Shown here piece by piece: positions 1 to 3,547 of a stretch of DNA of 6,531 nt (within the stretch, counting starts at the first letter, position 1; every line of letters begins with the position of its first letter). Source of the stretch: JAAYYM01 sp964483155 (GTDB lineage: Bacteria > Bacillota > Clostridia > Lachnospirales > Lachnospiraceae). A program made the position numbers and the translations under genes. Below the pieces are notes generated by a model, which saw nothing but the letters and a program-made list of their open reading frames with translations, was not told the origin of the DNA and did not search any database. The stretch spans positions 1-6,531 of the forward strand of contig CAZAAC010000094.1 in NCBI GenBank assembly GCA_964483155.1. The letters are read 5' to 3'.

Positions 1-369
1 CATGTGTATGTGAATAAGATATTGAGCGATTTAAATATGGATATCTATAAATCTAAGAATCAATTTATTATTGATGCAGTTGAGGCATATTGCAGAATGT
101 TAAATCAAGATGATCTTACAGTAAATGCAACAATTGAGCGGGCTAGAAAAGAAGGCTATGTTAGGAGGAAAGATTTAGATGAAATTAAAAAAGATATTTG
201 CAGTAGAGTTGTTAAAGAAGTGCAACAGGAAGTAATATCTATGTTAGGAACTGCTTTAGCTGCAAAACAGTCAGTAAATGTAACAGAAGAAACAATTAAG
301 GTTAAAGAAGATAACTTTGGTGAAGTAAATGATGCTGTTGTCGGCTTAGCAACAAATTGGGTTGAATAA
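1..369 (+). CDS. ParR-like ribbon-helix-helix segregation/centromere-binding protein, 5' end missing
   Basis: The reading frame is open from the first base of the window with no upstream stop, so the gene is probably cut at its 5' end; the GTG at position 4 is only the first possible start. The visible part begins with a segment like 'KILSDLNMDIYKSKNQFIIDA', which resembles the two helices of a ribbon-helix-helix DNA-binding domain such as those of ParR/StbB partners of actin-like ParM proteins. The N-terminal beta strand would lie outside the window. The rest is a charged, helical, Lys/Glu-rich tail (RARKEGYVRRKDLDEIKKDI) that could contact a partner. The gene sits 13 bp upstream of a small hydrophobic gene in the same direction, probably in one operon of a plasmid-like or integrative conjugative element. 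ParR is inferred from the motif pattern; another RHH adaptor is possible. Confidence 0.6.
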   Translation, partial: HVYVNKILSDLNMDIYKSKNQFIIDAVEAYCRMLNQDDLTVNATIERARKEGYVRRKDLDEIKKDICSRVVKEVQQEVISMLGTALAAKQSVNVTEETIKVKEDNFGEVNDAVVGLATNWVE

Positions 370-382
370 ATGGAGGTACATT

Positions 383-559
383 ATGGCAAAGAACATAATA
401 ATCAAAATTGGATGTGTTTTATTAATGATATTAAAGGGAATTGTATGGAGTGCGCTTGCAGTACTTAAGCTTGCACTGGAATTCCTCAAAGTTACACTTT
501 TGTTATTTGGTCTTGTCATGAGAGTATTTCTTGCATTTGTAAGGGTAGGAACAGCGTAA
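383..559 (+). CDS. Small hydrophobic membrane peptide of a conjugative element (58 aa)
   Basis: The ATG at 383 is preceded by GGAGG at 372-376, so it is preferred to the upstream TTG at 362, which lies inside the previous gene. The 58-residue product starts MAKNIIIKIG and is almost wholly apolar from residue 6 to 50, enough for one long or two short membrane helices, with few charges (K3, K8, K18, K29, K35, R43, R50). No enzymatic motif is visible. Small hydrophobic proteins of this kind are common in transfer regions of Firmicute conjugative elements, but I do not recognise a named family. Its 3' 62 bp (498-559) are repeated exactly at 2534-2595. The stop codon overlaps the Shine-Dalgarno of the next ORF, suggesting coupled translation. 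Confidence 0.6.
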   Translation: MAKNIIIKIGCVLLMILKGIVWSALAVLKLALEFLKVTLLLFGLVMRVFLAFVRVGTA

Positions 560-657
560 GGAGGTGAAGCTTATGCTAGTAGCTGGATTTAAGGTATATT
601 TAAAGAACCCCAGATTTTTGCAGTATTTCTATAAACTGCAAAAACAGATGATTCGTT
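498..657 (+). repeat. 160-bp direct repeat, left copy
   Basis: This stretch is repeated without gaps at 2534-2693 (offset 2036). I count three mismatches: t595/a2631, c610/g2646 and t618/g2654. It spans the last third of the small hydrophobic gene, its stop, the AAGGAGGTG ribosome binding site, and the first 28 codons of the next ORF. The two copies bracket the perR/QueD-like cassette. The left copy continues smoothly from an intact upstream gene, and beyond 657 it runs into recombinase-like coding sequence. Confidence 0.95.
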
Positions 658-830
658 TTCTTAATGACCTTCCTTGCAAACAGACTGAATACGAAGAAGA
701 TTATTTTAGGACTCTCATGGAAAAGATAACAGTTTACGACGACAACATCATTGTTGAATTCAAATCAGGTATCGAAATACATGTCAACGAATACTTAGTA
801 ATGCAAAACCACCCGCAGCGCTTTACCTGA
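573..830 (+). CDS. 85-aa ORF with the C-terminal tail of a large serine recombinase; possibly chimeric
   Basis: The start is ATG 573, 5 nt after a perfect AAGGAGGTG (559-567); the GTG at 564 is part of that ribosome binding site. Residues about 29-75 (LNDLPCKQTEYEEDYF, then RTLMEKITVYDDNIIVEFKSG) match the extreme C-terminus typical of large serine site-specific recombinases: acidic 'EEDYF', 'MEKITVYDD', then 'VEFKSGIEI'. No catalytic serine domain or recombinase domain is present, so it cannot be an active recombinase alone. The first 28 residues are encoded inside the 160-bp direct repeat and recur at 2609-2695, where the ORF stops exactly past the repeat edge. This ORF may therefore be a fusion of a small element gene to a recombinase tail, or a recombinase remnant whose start was duplicated elsewhere. 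Translation is plausible because of the strong ribosome binding site. Confidence 0.55.
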   Translation: MLVAGFKVYLKNPRFLQYFYKLQKQMIRFLNDLPCKQTEYEEDYFRTLMEKITVYDDNIIVEFKSGIEIHVNEYLVMQNHPQRFT

Positions 831-839
831 GTTGCGGGT
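811..839 (+). terminator. Weak inverted repeat at the end of the left gene block
   Basis: ACCCGCA (811-817) is complementary to TGCGGGT (833-839), with a loop of 15 nt containing the TGA stop of the preceding ORF. No uridine tract follows, so efficient intrinsic termination is doubtful. It is the only hairpin between the left block and the perR promoter. Confidence 0.3.
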
Positions 840-1080
840 TAATTATGGATGATTGATTTCGACTTCTGTTATACCCGATACCTCATTGTGCTCATCAGGA
901 TTATGTACTCAAACTCATCAACTATAAAATTCTCTATTAATGTAAAGACTTCATGTCTTGAGTTATGCTGTTCAAGAAGAGATAGGTACTTCCTTGCGGT
1001 TGAATTAGGGTGCGGTAACTTAATTTTAACCGATGTGCGCTATCTTTGTTCTAATTTTCATATTTAGGATCTAACACATA
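840..1080. other. Stretch with no supported gene (possible coding debris)
   Basis: Nothing in these 240 bp carries a start with a ribosome binding site. A plus-strand frame of 72 codons (849-1067) is Cys/Ile-rich, lacks a Shine-Dalgarno and resembles nothing I know. On the minus strand 872-1039 is open (ending TAA at 869-871) and reads somewhat protein-like, with 'HPNSTARKYLSLLEQH' and 'IENFIVDEFEYI', but it has no ATG/GTG/TTG with a ribosome binding site and is closed by an upstream TAG. It may be a decayed gene end carried in with the cassette. I treat it as intergenic. Confidence 0.4.
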
Positions 1081-1149
1081 TTCTTATTGACATTATATTC
1101 TTATTGAGATATAATACTATTAAAGAATATAGTATCAATAAGGATTGAT
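1081..1149 (+). promoter_or_regulatory. Candidate PerR/Fur operator repeats around the perR promoter
   Basis: The decamer TTCTTATTGA occurs at 1081-1090 and again at 1098-1107, covering the -35 region and the spacer, and appears inverted with one mismatch as TCAATAAGGA at 1135-1144. A separate perfect inverted repeat, ATCAAT-4 nt-ATTGAT, lies at 1134-1149 between the start of transcription and the ribosome binding site. A 15-mer at 1109-1123 overlapping the -10 matches 10 of 14 informative positions of the Bacillus PerR box (TTATAATNATTATAA). Which of these is bound cannot be decided by eye, but negative autoregulation is a reasonable inference. Confidence 0.5.
1087..1115 (+). promoter_or_regulatory. 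Consensus sigma-A promoter of perR
   Basis: TTGACA at 1087-1092 is followed by exactly 17 nt and TATAAT at 1110-1115, a perfect match to the housekeeping promoter consensus. Transcription would start near 1121-1123, about 34 nt before the perR ATG. A promoter this strong usually needs repression, which fits an autoregulated Fur-family gene. Confidence 0.85.
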
Positions 1150-1155
1150 TATATT

Positions 1156-1536
1156 ATGAATAAACGCAAAACCATTCAACGTTCTTTAGTTCTTGAAACA
1201 GTACAAGAGTTGCAGTGTCATGCCACTGCTGAAGAGATCTACGATACAATCGTGAAGAAACACGCCAATATCAGCAGAGGGACGGTATATAGGAATTTGA
1301 ACCTGCTGTCGGATATCGGCCAAATCCGAAAAATGGAAATGCCAAGCGGAGCCGATCGTTTCGACCATCAATGCCACAAACATTATCACGCAAGATGCAT
1401 AAAGTGTGGCCGAGTCTTTGATGTGGAAATGGAAGTTATCGCGGATTTGGAAAAGAACATAAAGAACACTCATGGGTTCGAGTTTATCGAACATGATTTG
1501 ATTTTCAAGGGCATCTGTCTTGAATGTAATACATGA
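1156..1536 (+). CDS. perR: Fur-family metalloregulator, PerR type (peroxide-responsive repressor)
   Basis: This 126-residue cytoplasmic DNA-binding repressor has the normal length for a compact Fur family protein. Residues 1-65 form the winged helix, with the recognition-helix signature SRGTVYRNLNLL at 40-51. Residues 66-126 form the dimerisation and metal domain. The structural zinc site is complete: C81xxC84 and C121xxC124. The regulatory site has H22, D70 (in RFD), H76, H78 (HYH) and D89, matching Bacillus subtilis PerR H37, D85, H91, H93 and D104. An Asp at the RFD position is the PerR hallmark; Fur has Glu there. PerR senses H2O2 by iron-catalysed oxidation of histidines and then releases its targets. 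The start ATG 1156 follows AAGGA at 1140-1144. No peroxide-defence gene lies beside it here, so its targets are probably elsewhere. Fur or Zur are less likely alternatives. Confidence 0.88.
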   Translation: MNKRKTIQRSLVLETVQELQCHATAEEIYDTIVKKHANISRGTVYRNLNLLSDIGQIRKMEMPSGADRFDHQCHKHYHARCIKCGRVFDVEMEVIADLEKNIKNTHGFEFIEHDLIFKGICLECNT

Positions 1537-1573
1537 TTAATTTAAAAGCTTTTGCCTTCACGACTCTGTGGCA

Positions 1574-1582
1574 TGATATTAT
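1574..1582 (+). promoter_or_regulatory. Extended -10 promoter element for the QueD-like gene
   Basis: TG at 1574-1575, one base, then TATTAT at 1577-1582 form an extended -10 motif. A weak -35 (TTGCCT at 1552-1557) lies 19 nt upstream. Transcription would begin near 1589, giving a leader of about 75 nt before the ATG at 1663. Read-through from perR is also possible, since no clear terminator lies between the two genes. Confidence 0.45.
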
Positions 1583-1585
1583 GAG

Positions 1586-1634
1586 TACGGGTAAACCAAG
1601 TATGTGCGCATACGGGAGCATAAAAACACCCGTA
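1586..1634 (+). promoter_or_regulatory. Possible structured leader upstream of the QueD-like gene
   Basis: TACGGGT (1586-1592) can pair with ACCCGTA (1628-1634), enclosing a small hairpin GTATG/CATAC (1600-1604/1609-1613). TACGGG recurs at 1611-1616 and could compete for the same CCCGTA arm, so two exclusive folds exist. I do not recognise the preQ1-I, preQ1-II or tetrahydrofolate riboswitch consensus here. If transcription starts at 1589, part of the outer 5' arm would be missing, which weakens the case. The sequence could equally be a protein operator. Confidence 0.3.
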
Positions 1635-1662
1635 AATATATAATAATAATAGGAGAATAATT

Positions 1663-2229
1663 ATGAGAAGTTTCACTACGTTTGATCTACAATATGCACA
1701 CAGATTTTTTGGGTTCAAAGGCGAAGCACAGTATTTACATGGACATACAGGAATACTGACGATTGAAGTTGAAGATACTGTCAACATGGGAGTCAATATG
1801 GTATTCCCATGTAATGAAATTCAGAAAACCGCTTGGGAAGTATTGCAAAACTTTGACCACGCGCTGATTTTAAGGGAAGACGATCCATTGCTTCCCGCTA
1901 TTCTCGGAGTTTACGAAGCACAAGGCATTAAGGACGGTGCACCAACCAATAAGCAAAAAGGTCCAGCTTTCAAGACGGAACTTGCAACAGCGTATCCGGA
2001 ATGTCGTTTAGTTGTTACGAAAGAAACAATGACCGTTGAAGGTATGATTAAAATAGTTTATGATTTACTAAAAGATAAACTAAATATAGCTAAAATCACA
2101 TTTACAAGCGGAGTAAATGGCGCTACAGAAGAATATGAGCCCCAAAAGGATAGTATAGACCGTTGCCCGTTATGCGGCATTGCGTTAAATGAAAATGGCG
2201 TATGTCCTAAATGCGGATACAAGAAATAG
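1663..2229 (+). CDS. QueD/6-pyruvoyl-tetrahydropterin synthase-fold protein with C-terminal zinc ribbon, lacking the catalytic Cys
   Basis: The start ATG 1663 follows TAGGAG at 1650-1655. Residues 1-160 match the T-fold of 6-pyruvoyl/6-carboxy-tetrahydropterin synthases: zinc ligands H13 (YAHRF), H26 and H28 (YLHGHTG), the catalytic pair D65-H66 (NFDHALI), and pterin-anchoring E121 (VTKET). In E. coli QueD the motif reads C-x-x-L-HGH; here that Cys is Ala22, with Glu21 just before it. The usual 'GxxxDF' strand end reads GVNMVFP instead. The enzyme may therefore catalyse another pterin or deazapurine reaction, or none. Residues 168-185 form a rubredoxin-like knuckle pair, CPLCG...CPKCG, an added zinc ribbon not present in E. 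coli QueD; with about 188 residues the protein is longer than the usual 120-140. It follows perR in the same direction with a 126-bp gap and ends in a strong terminator. A role in queuosine or folate metabolism is possible but not shown. Confidence 0.78.
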   Translation: MRSFTTFDLQYAHRFFGFKGEAQYLHGHTGILTIEVEDTVNMGVNMVFPCNEIQKTAWEVLQNFDHALILREDDPLLPAILGVYEAQGIKDGAPTNKQKGPAFKTELATAYPECRLVVTKETMTVEGMIKIVYDLLKDKLNIAKITFTSGVNGATEEYEPQKDSIDRCPLCGIALNENGVCPKCGYKK

Positions 2230-2280
2230 TCTAAATGTTATTTTAAAATTCAATCTTTGGAACTTGAACTGAAACTAATC

Positions 2281-2322
2281 AGGCACTCTATGCCAATTTG
2301 TGTAGAGTGCCTTGATTTTTTT
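2281..2322 (+). terminator. Rho-independent terminator after the QueD-like gene
   Basis: AGGCACTCTA (2281-2290) pairs perfectly with TAGAGTGCCT (2303-2312), a 10-bp stem with a 12-nt loop, followed by a run of T at 2316-2322. It ends the perR/QueD-like transcription unit. Confidence 0.88.
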
Positions 2323-2533
2323 GTTTATTAATTAACATCAACCGTAACAACGGAATTAAATTTCAAGGTGACATGCAATTTCCATTGCCTTGATTTGTCA
2401 TTTTGTAATCCGACTGATTGATAAAGCCTTCTATATGTGACTGGTTCTGTTTTGCACAGATAGCAGTTCCAGCAATATTTGCAACACTGATTAAGATTCT
2501 GTATAGCAGGAATCATTTCAATATTAATCTGAG
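2323..2533. other. Non-coding or decayed stretch between the terminator and the right repeat
   Basis: No gene with a start and ribosome binding site is visible. A minus-strand frame is open from the repeat boundary to a TAA near 2328 and encodes a Cys-rich segment (QCCKYCWNCYLCKT) ending in 'VTLKFNSVVTVDVN'. It has no proper start outside the repeat, so at best it is the 3' end of a truncated gene. An overlapping plus-strand frame (2418-2603) has no ribosome binding site. An in-frame TGA (2530-2532) immediately precedes the repeat in the frame of the hydrophobic gene. Confidence 0.4.
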
Positions 2534-2595
2534 TTTTGTTATTTGGTCTTGTCATGAGAGTATTTCTTGCATTTGTAAGGGTAGGAACAGCGTAA
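2534..2595 (+). pseudogene. 3' fragment of the small hydrophobic peptide gene
   Basis: These 62 bases are identical to the end of the intact gene at 383-559, stop included (TAA 2593-2595). The reading frame is blocked by TGA at 2530-2532 just left of the repeat edge, so no product of the parent gene can be made. It is a duplication scar. Confidence 0.8.
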
Positions 2596-2693
2596 GGAGG
2601 TGAAGCTTATGCTAGTAGCTGGATTTAAGGAATATTTAAAGAACCGCAGATTTGTGCAGTATTTCTATAAACTGCAAAAACAGATGATTCGTT
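2534..2693 (+). repeat. 160-bp direct repeat, right copy
   Basis: This is the second copy of 498-657, ungapped and about 98% identical (three substitutions, all in the 28-codon ORF part). It starts inside the hydrophobic gene and ends at codon 28 of the following ORF, where the two loci diverge. The right copy leads directly into the structured leader and the small membrane peptide gene of the element. Confidence 0.95.
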
Positions 2694-2695
2694 AG
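2609..2695 (+). CDS. 28-codon ORF with perfect ribosome binding site (leader peptide or truncated gene)
   Basis: The ATG at 2609 follows AAGGAGGTG (2595-2603). The product is a basic, aromatic 28-residue peptide (MLVAGFKEYLKN, then RRFVQYFYKLQKQMIR) ending in TAG at 2693-2695. It matches the first 28 residues of the ORF at 573 with three substitutions (V8E, P13R, L16V in the direction left to right). The stop overlaps a new AGGAGG (2694-2699) that serves an 8-codon ORF, so translation may be coupled. It is either a genuine micro-gene of the element or the truncated front of the longer ORF seen on the left. Confidence 0.4.
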   Translation: MLVAGFKEYLKNRRFVQYFYKLQKQMIR

Positions 2696-2705
2696 GAGGA
2701 TGAAG

Positions 2706-2732
2706 ATGCATTTTATACGGGACAAACCATAG
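2706..2732 (+). CDS. 8-codon micro-ORF, possible leader peptide
   Basis: AGGAGG at 2694-2699 is followed after 6 nt by ATG, encoding MHFIRDKP and then TAG. An alternative in-frame ATG at 2700 is too close to the ribosome binding site. The stop codon lies in the loop and arm of a hairpin formed by GACAAACC (2721-2728, one bulged A) and GGTTGTC (2732-2738), so a ribosome finishing here would disturb that fold. Its position before a hairpin series and a terminator fits a leader peptide, but this is inference from layout only. Confidence 0.35.
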   Translation: MHFIRDKP

Positions 2733-2874
2733 GTTGTCTCCGCGTAACCGAATAGAAAGTCTAAGGACTTCCAACTGTATAGTGGATAGGTTTGAAACGG
2801 AAAACAACCAAGCCTATCCCTTATAGAAGGAGTGGATAGGCGTCGTAAACAGCTTGAAATATAGCTGTTTTTTT
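2719..2874 (+). promoter_or_regulatory. Structured leader RNA ahead of the small membrane peptide gene
   Basis: Hairpins in order: GACAA(A)CC/GGTTGTC (2721-2738); AAGTC/GACTT (2757-2761/2766-2770); hairpin A, GGATAGGTTTG (2784-2794) with CAAGCCTATCC (2809-2819), 11 bp with one G-U; alternative hairpin B, in which GCCTATCC (2812-2819) pairs with GGATAGGC (2834-2841), 8 perfect bp; then the terminator. A and B share one arm and exclude each other because AGTGGATAGG is present twice (2781-2790, 2831-2840). Neither directly overlaps the terminator stem. I do not recognise a known riboswitch. An origin of transfer or protein-binding site is an alternative reading of these inverted repeats. Confidence 0.45.
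2847..2874 (+). terminator. Intrinsic terminator 44 nt before the small membrane peptide gene
   Basis: AAACAGCT (2847-2854) pairs with AGCTGTTT (2863-2870) around an 8-nt loop, followed by more T residues (2871-2874). Upstream transcription should stop here unless read-through is regulated. I found no strong promoter between this site and the ATG at 2919, so the gene may depend on read-through, which suggests attenuation control. Confidence 0.65.
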
Positions 2875-2918
2875 ATTACCCATAATTATAACAAATTAGA
2901 AAGAATGAGGATTAGAAA

Positions 2919-3089
2919 ATGAAAGAGATTTTTGAACAGTATGGATCAGTAATTATTGCAGCAGTAGCAATCAGCGCATTAGTGGCTATCATCGTAATGA
3001 TTTTAGCAACAGATGGAGTAGTAGCAAACTCCTTTAAGAACTTGATCGACAGCTTCTTTAACAGAGCAGCAAGCACGATTACTGGTTAA
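2919..3089 (+). CDS. Small single-pass membrane (pilin-like) peptide of a conjugative element (56 aa)
   Basis: The ATG at 2919 follows GAGGA at 2907-2911 with 7-nt spacing. The 56-residue product has a short acidic N-terminus (MKEIFEQYGS), one hydrophobic helix at about residues 11-31 (VIIAAVAISALVAIIVMILA), and an amphipathic C-terminal half with 'FKNLIDSFFNRA'. The layout (short hydrophilic head, one membrane segment, Phe-rich amphipathic tail, Gly/Ala content) is like small transfer-region proteins of Tn1549-type Firmicute elements and like pilin or holin-type peptides. No specific family can be named with certainty. It has no neighbour on its transcript: a terminator precedes it and a hairpin follows it. 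Good codon structure and a clear ribosome binding site support it as a real gene. Confidence 0.7.
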   Translation: MKEIFEQYGSVIIAAVAISALVAIIVMILATDGVVANSFKNLIDSFFNRAASTITG

Positions 3090-3120
3090 TTAAGTGCGTT
3101 AGTAAGTACATGATATTTAT

Positions 3121-3155
3121 TACACCAAGAGGATATAACATCCCCTCTTGGTGTA
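3121..3155 (+). terminator. 12-bp perfect hairpin after the small membrane peptide gene
   Basis: TACACCAAGAGG (3121-3132) is perfectly complementary to CCTCTTGGTGTA (3144-3155) with an 11-nt loop. No T-run follows (GATAAGAATC), so it is not a canonical intrinsic terminator. It may act as a transcript-end stabiliser, a bidirectional block, or a protein site. Confidence 0.5.
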
Positions 3156-3197
3156 GATAAGAATCAAAAGATGAGTGTATCAGATAATAGATAGAAT

Positions 3198-3226
3198 TTG
3201 ACGAAATGTTAAAAAACATGTACAAT
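3198..3226 (+). promoter_or_regulatory. Promoter for the DUF1413/DUF1538/PII-like unit
   Basis: TTGACG (3198-3203) and TACAAT (3221-3226) are separated by exactly 17 nt, close to the sigma-A consensus. The spacer contains the inverted repeat ATGTT/AACAT. A further inverted repeat, CAACG/CGTTG (3235-3239/3250-3254), lies just after the expected start point near 3233 and could be an operator. Confidence 0.65.
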
Positions 3227-3272
3227 GATGTTGACAACGTGCTTGATATCGTTGAAGCAAAGGAGAAATTTT

Positions 3273-3530
3273 ATGTTTGATGTTAATGAATTATTAGAAG
3301 TAGCTATCAAAGAAACTGATAATTTGGAAGATGAAGAGATTTTCCTTGTGAAAGATTTGTTTAAAGGGTATGTTTGGAATCGAATAGAGGTAAAAGACAG
3401 ACTCCTATTAGGCACCTTATTCATAAACTATGTTCATAAAGGAAAAAGTAATTTATGTGCAATTGAAAAAACAACATCCCATCAGCAGCAATACAGAAAA
3501 ACTATCGATTTACAGACTAAAATACAATAA
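3273..3530 (+). CDS. DUF1413-type small cytoplasmic protein
   Basis: The ATG at 3273 has AAGGAG at 3259-3264 (8 nt); starts further upstream at 3225 lack a ribosome binding site and overlap the promoter. The 85-residue product is soluble and acidic at its N-terminus. Its core (EIFLVKDLFKGYVWNRI, then KDRLLLGTLFINYV) is the pattern I associate with DUF1413 proteins, which are frequent in Firmicute mobile elements and of unknown function. After 'TTSHQQQYRK' the final residues TIDLQTKIQ look like an add-on beyond the usual end, possibly a junction with the following cargo. It lies 17 bp upstream of the DUF1538 gene with no terminator between, so they are probably co-transcribed. Confidence 0.65.
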   Translation: MFDVNELLEVAIKETDNLEDEEIFLVKDLFKGYVWNRIEVKDRLLLGTLFINYVHKGKSNLCAIEKTTSHQQQYRKTIDLQTKIQ

Positions 3531-3547
3531 GAAAGGAAGAAAAATAT

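Noticed and set aside
872..1039. Minus-strand open frame with protein-like helix-forming sequence
   Set aside because: It has no ATG, GTG or TTG start with a ribosome binding site and is closed on both sides; kept only as possible debris.
849..1067. Plus-strand ORF of 72 codons
   Set aside because: No ribosome binding site, implausible Cys/Ile-rich composition, and not connected to any family I recognise.
1186..1494. Minus-strand ORF inside perR
   Set aside because: Shadow of the well-supported perR frame.
1586..1634. Known preQ1 or THF riboswitch before the QueD-like gene
   Set aside because: The conserved cores of these classes are not present; only generic alternative pairing is seen.
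2418..2603. Plus-strand 61-codon ORF crossing the repeat edge
   Set aside because: No Shine-Dalgarno. In the repeat it runs in a different frame from the hydrophobic gene, so the similarity is only at DNA level.
498..2693. Composite transposon explanation for the 160-bp repeats
   Set aside because: The repeats carry no transposase and no terminal inverted repeats, and consist of parts of two element ORFs, so they are duplicated coding DNA and not insertion sequences.
2625..2807. Minus-strand ORF over the leader
   Set aside because: Lies opposite structured leader and repeat sequence, with no recognisable motif or convincing start.
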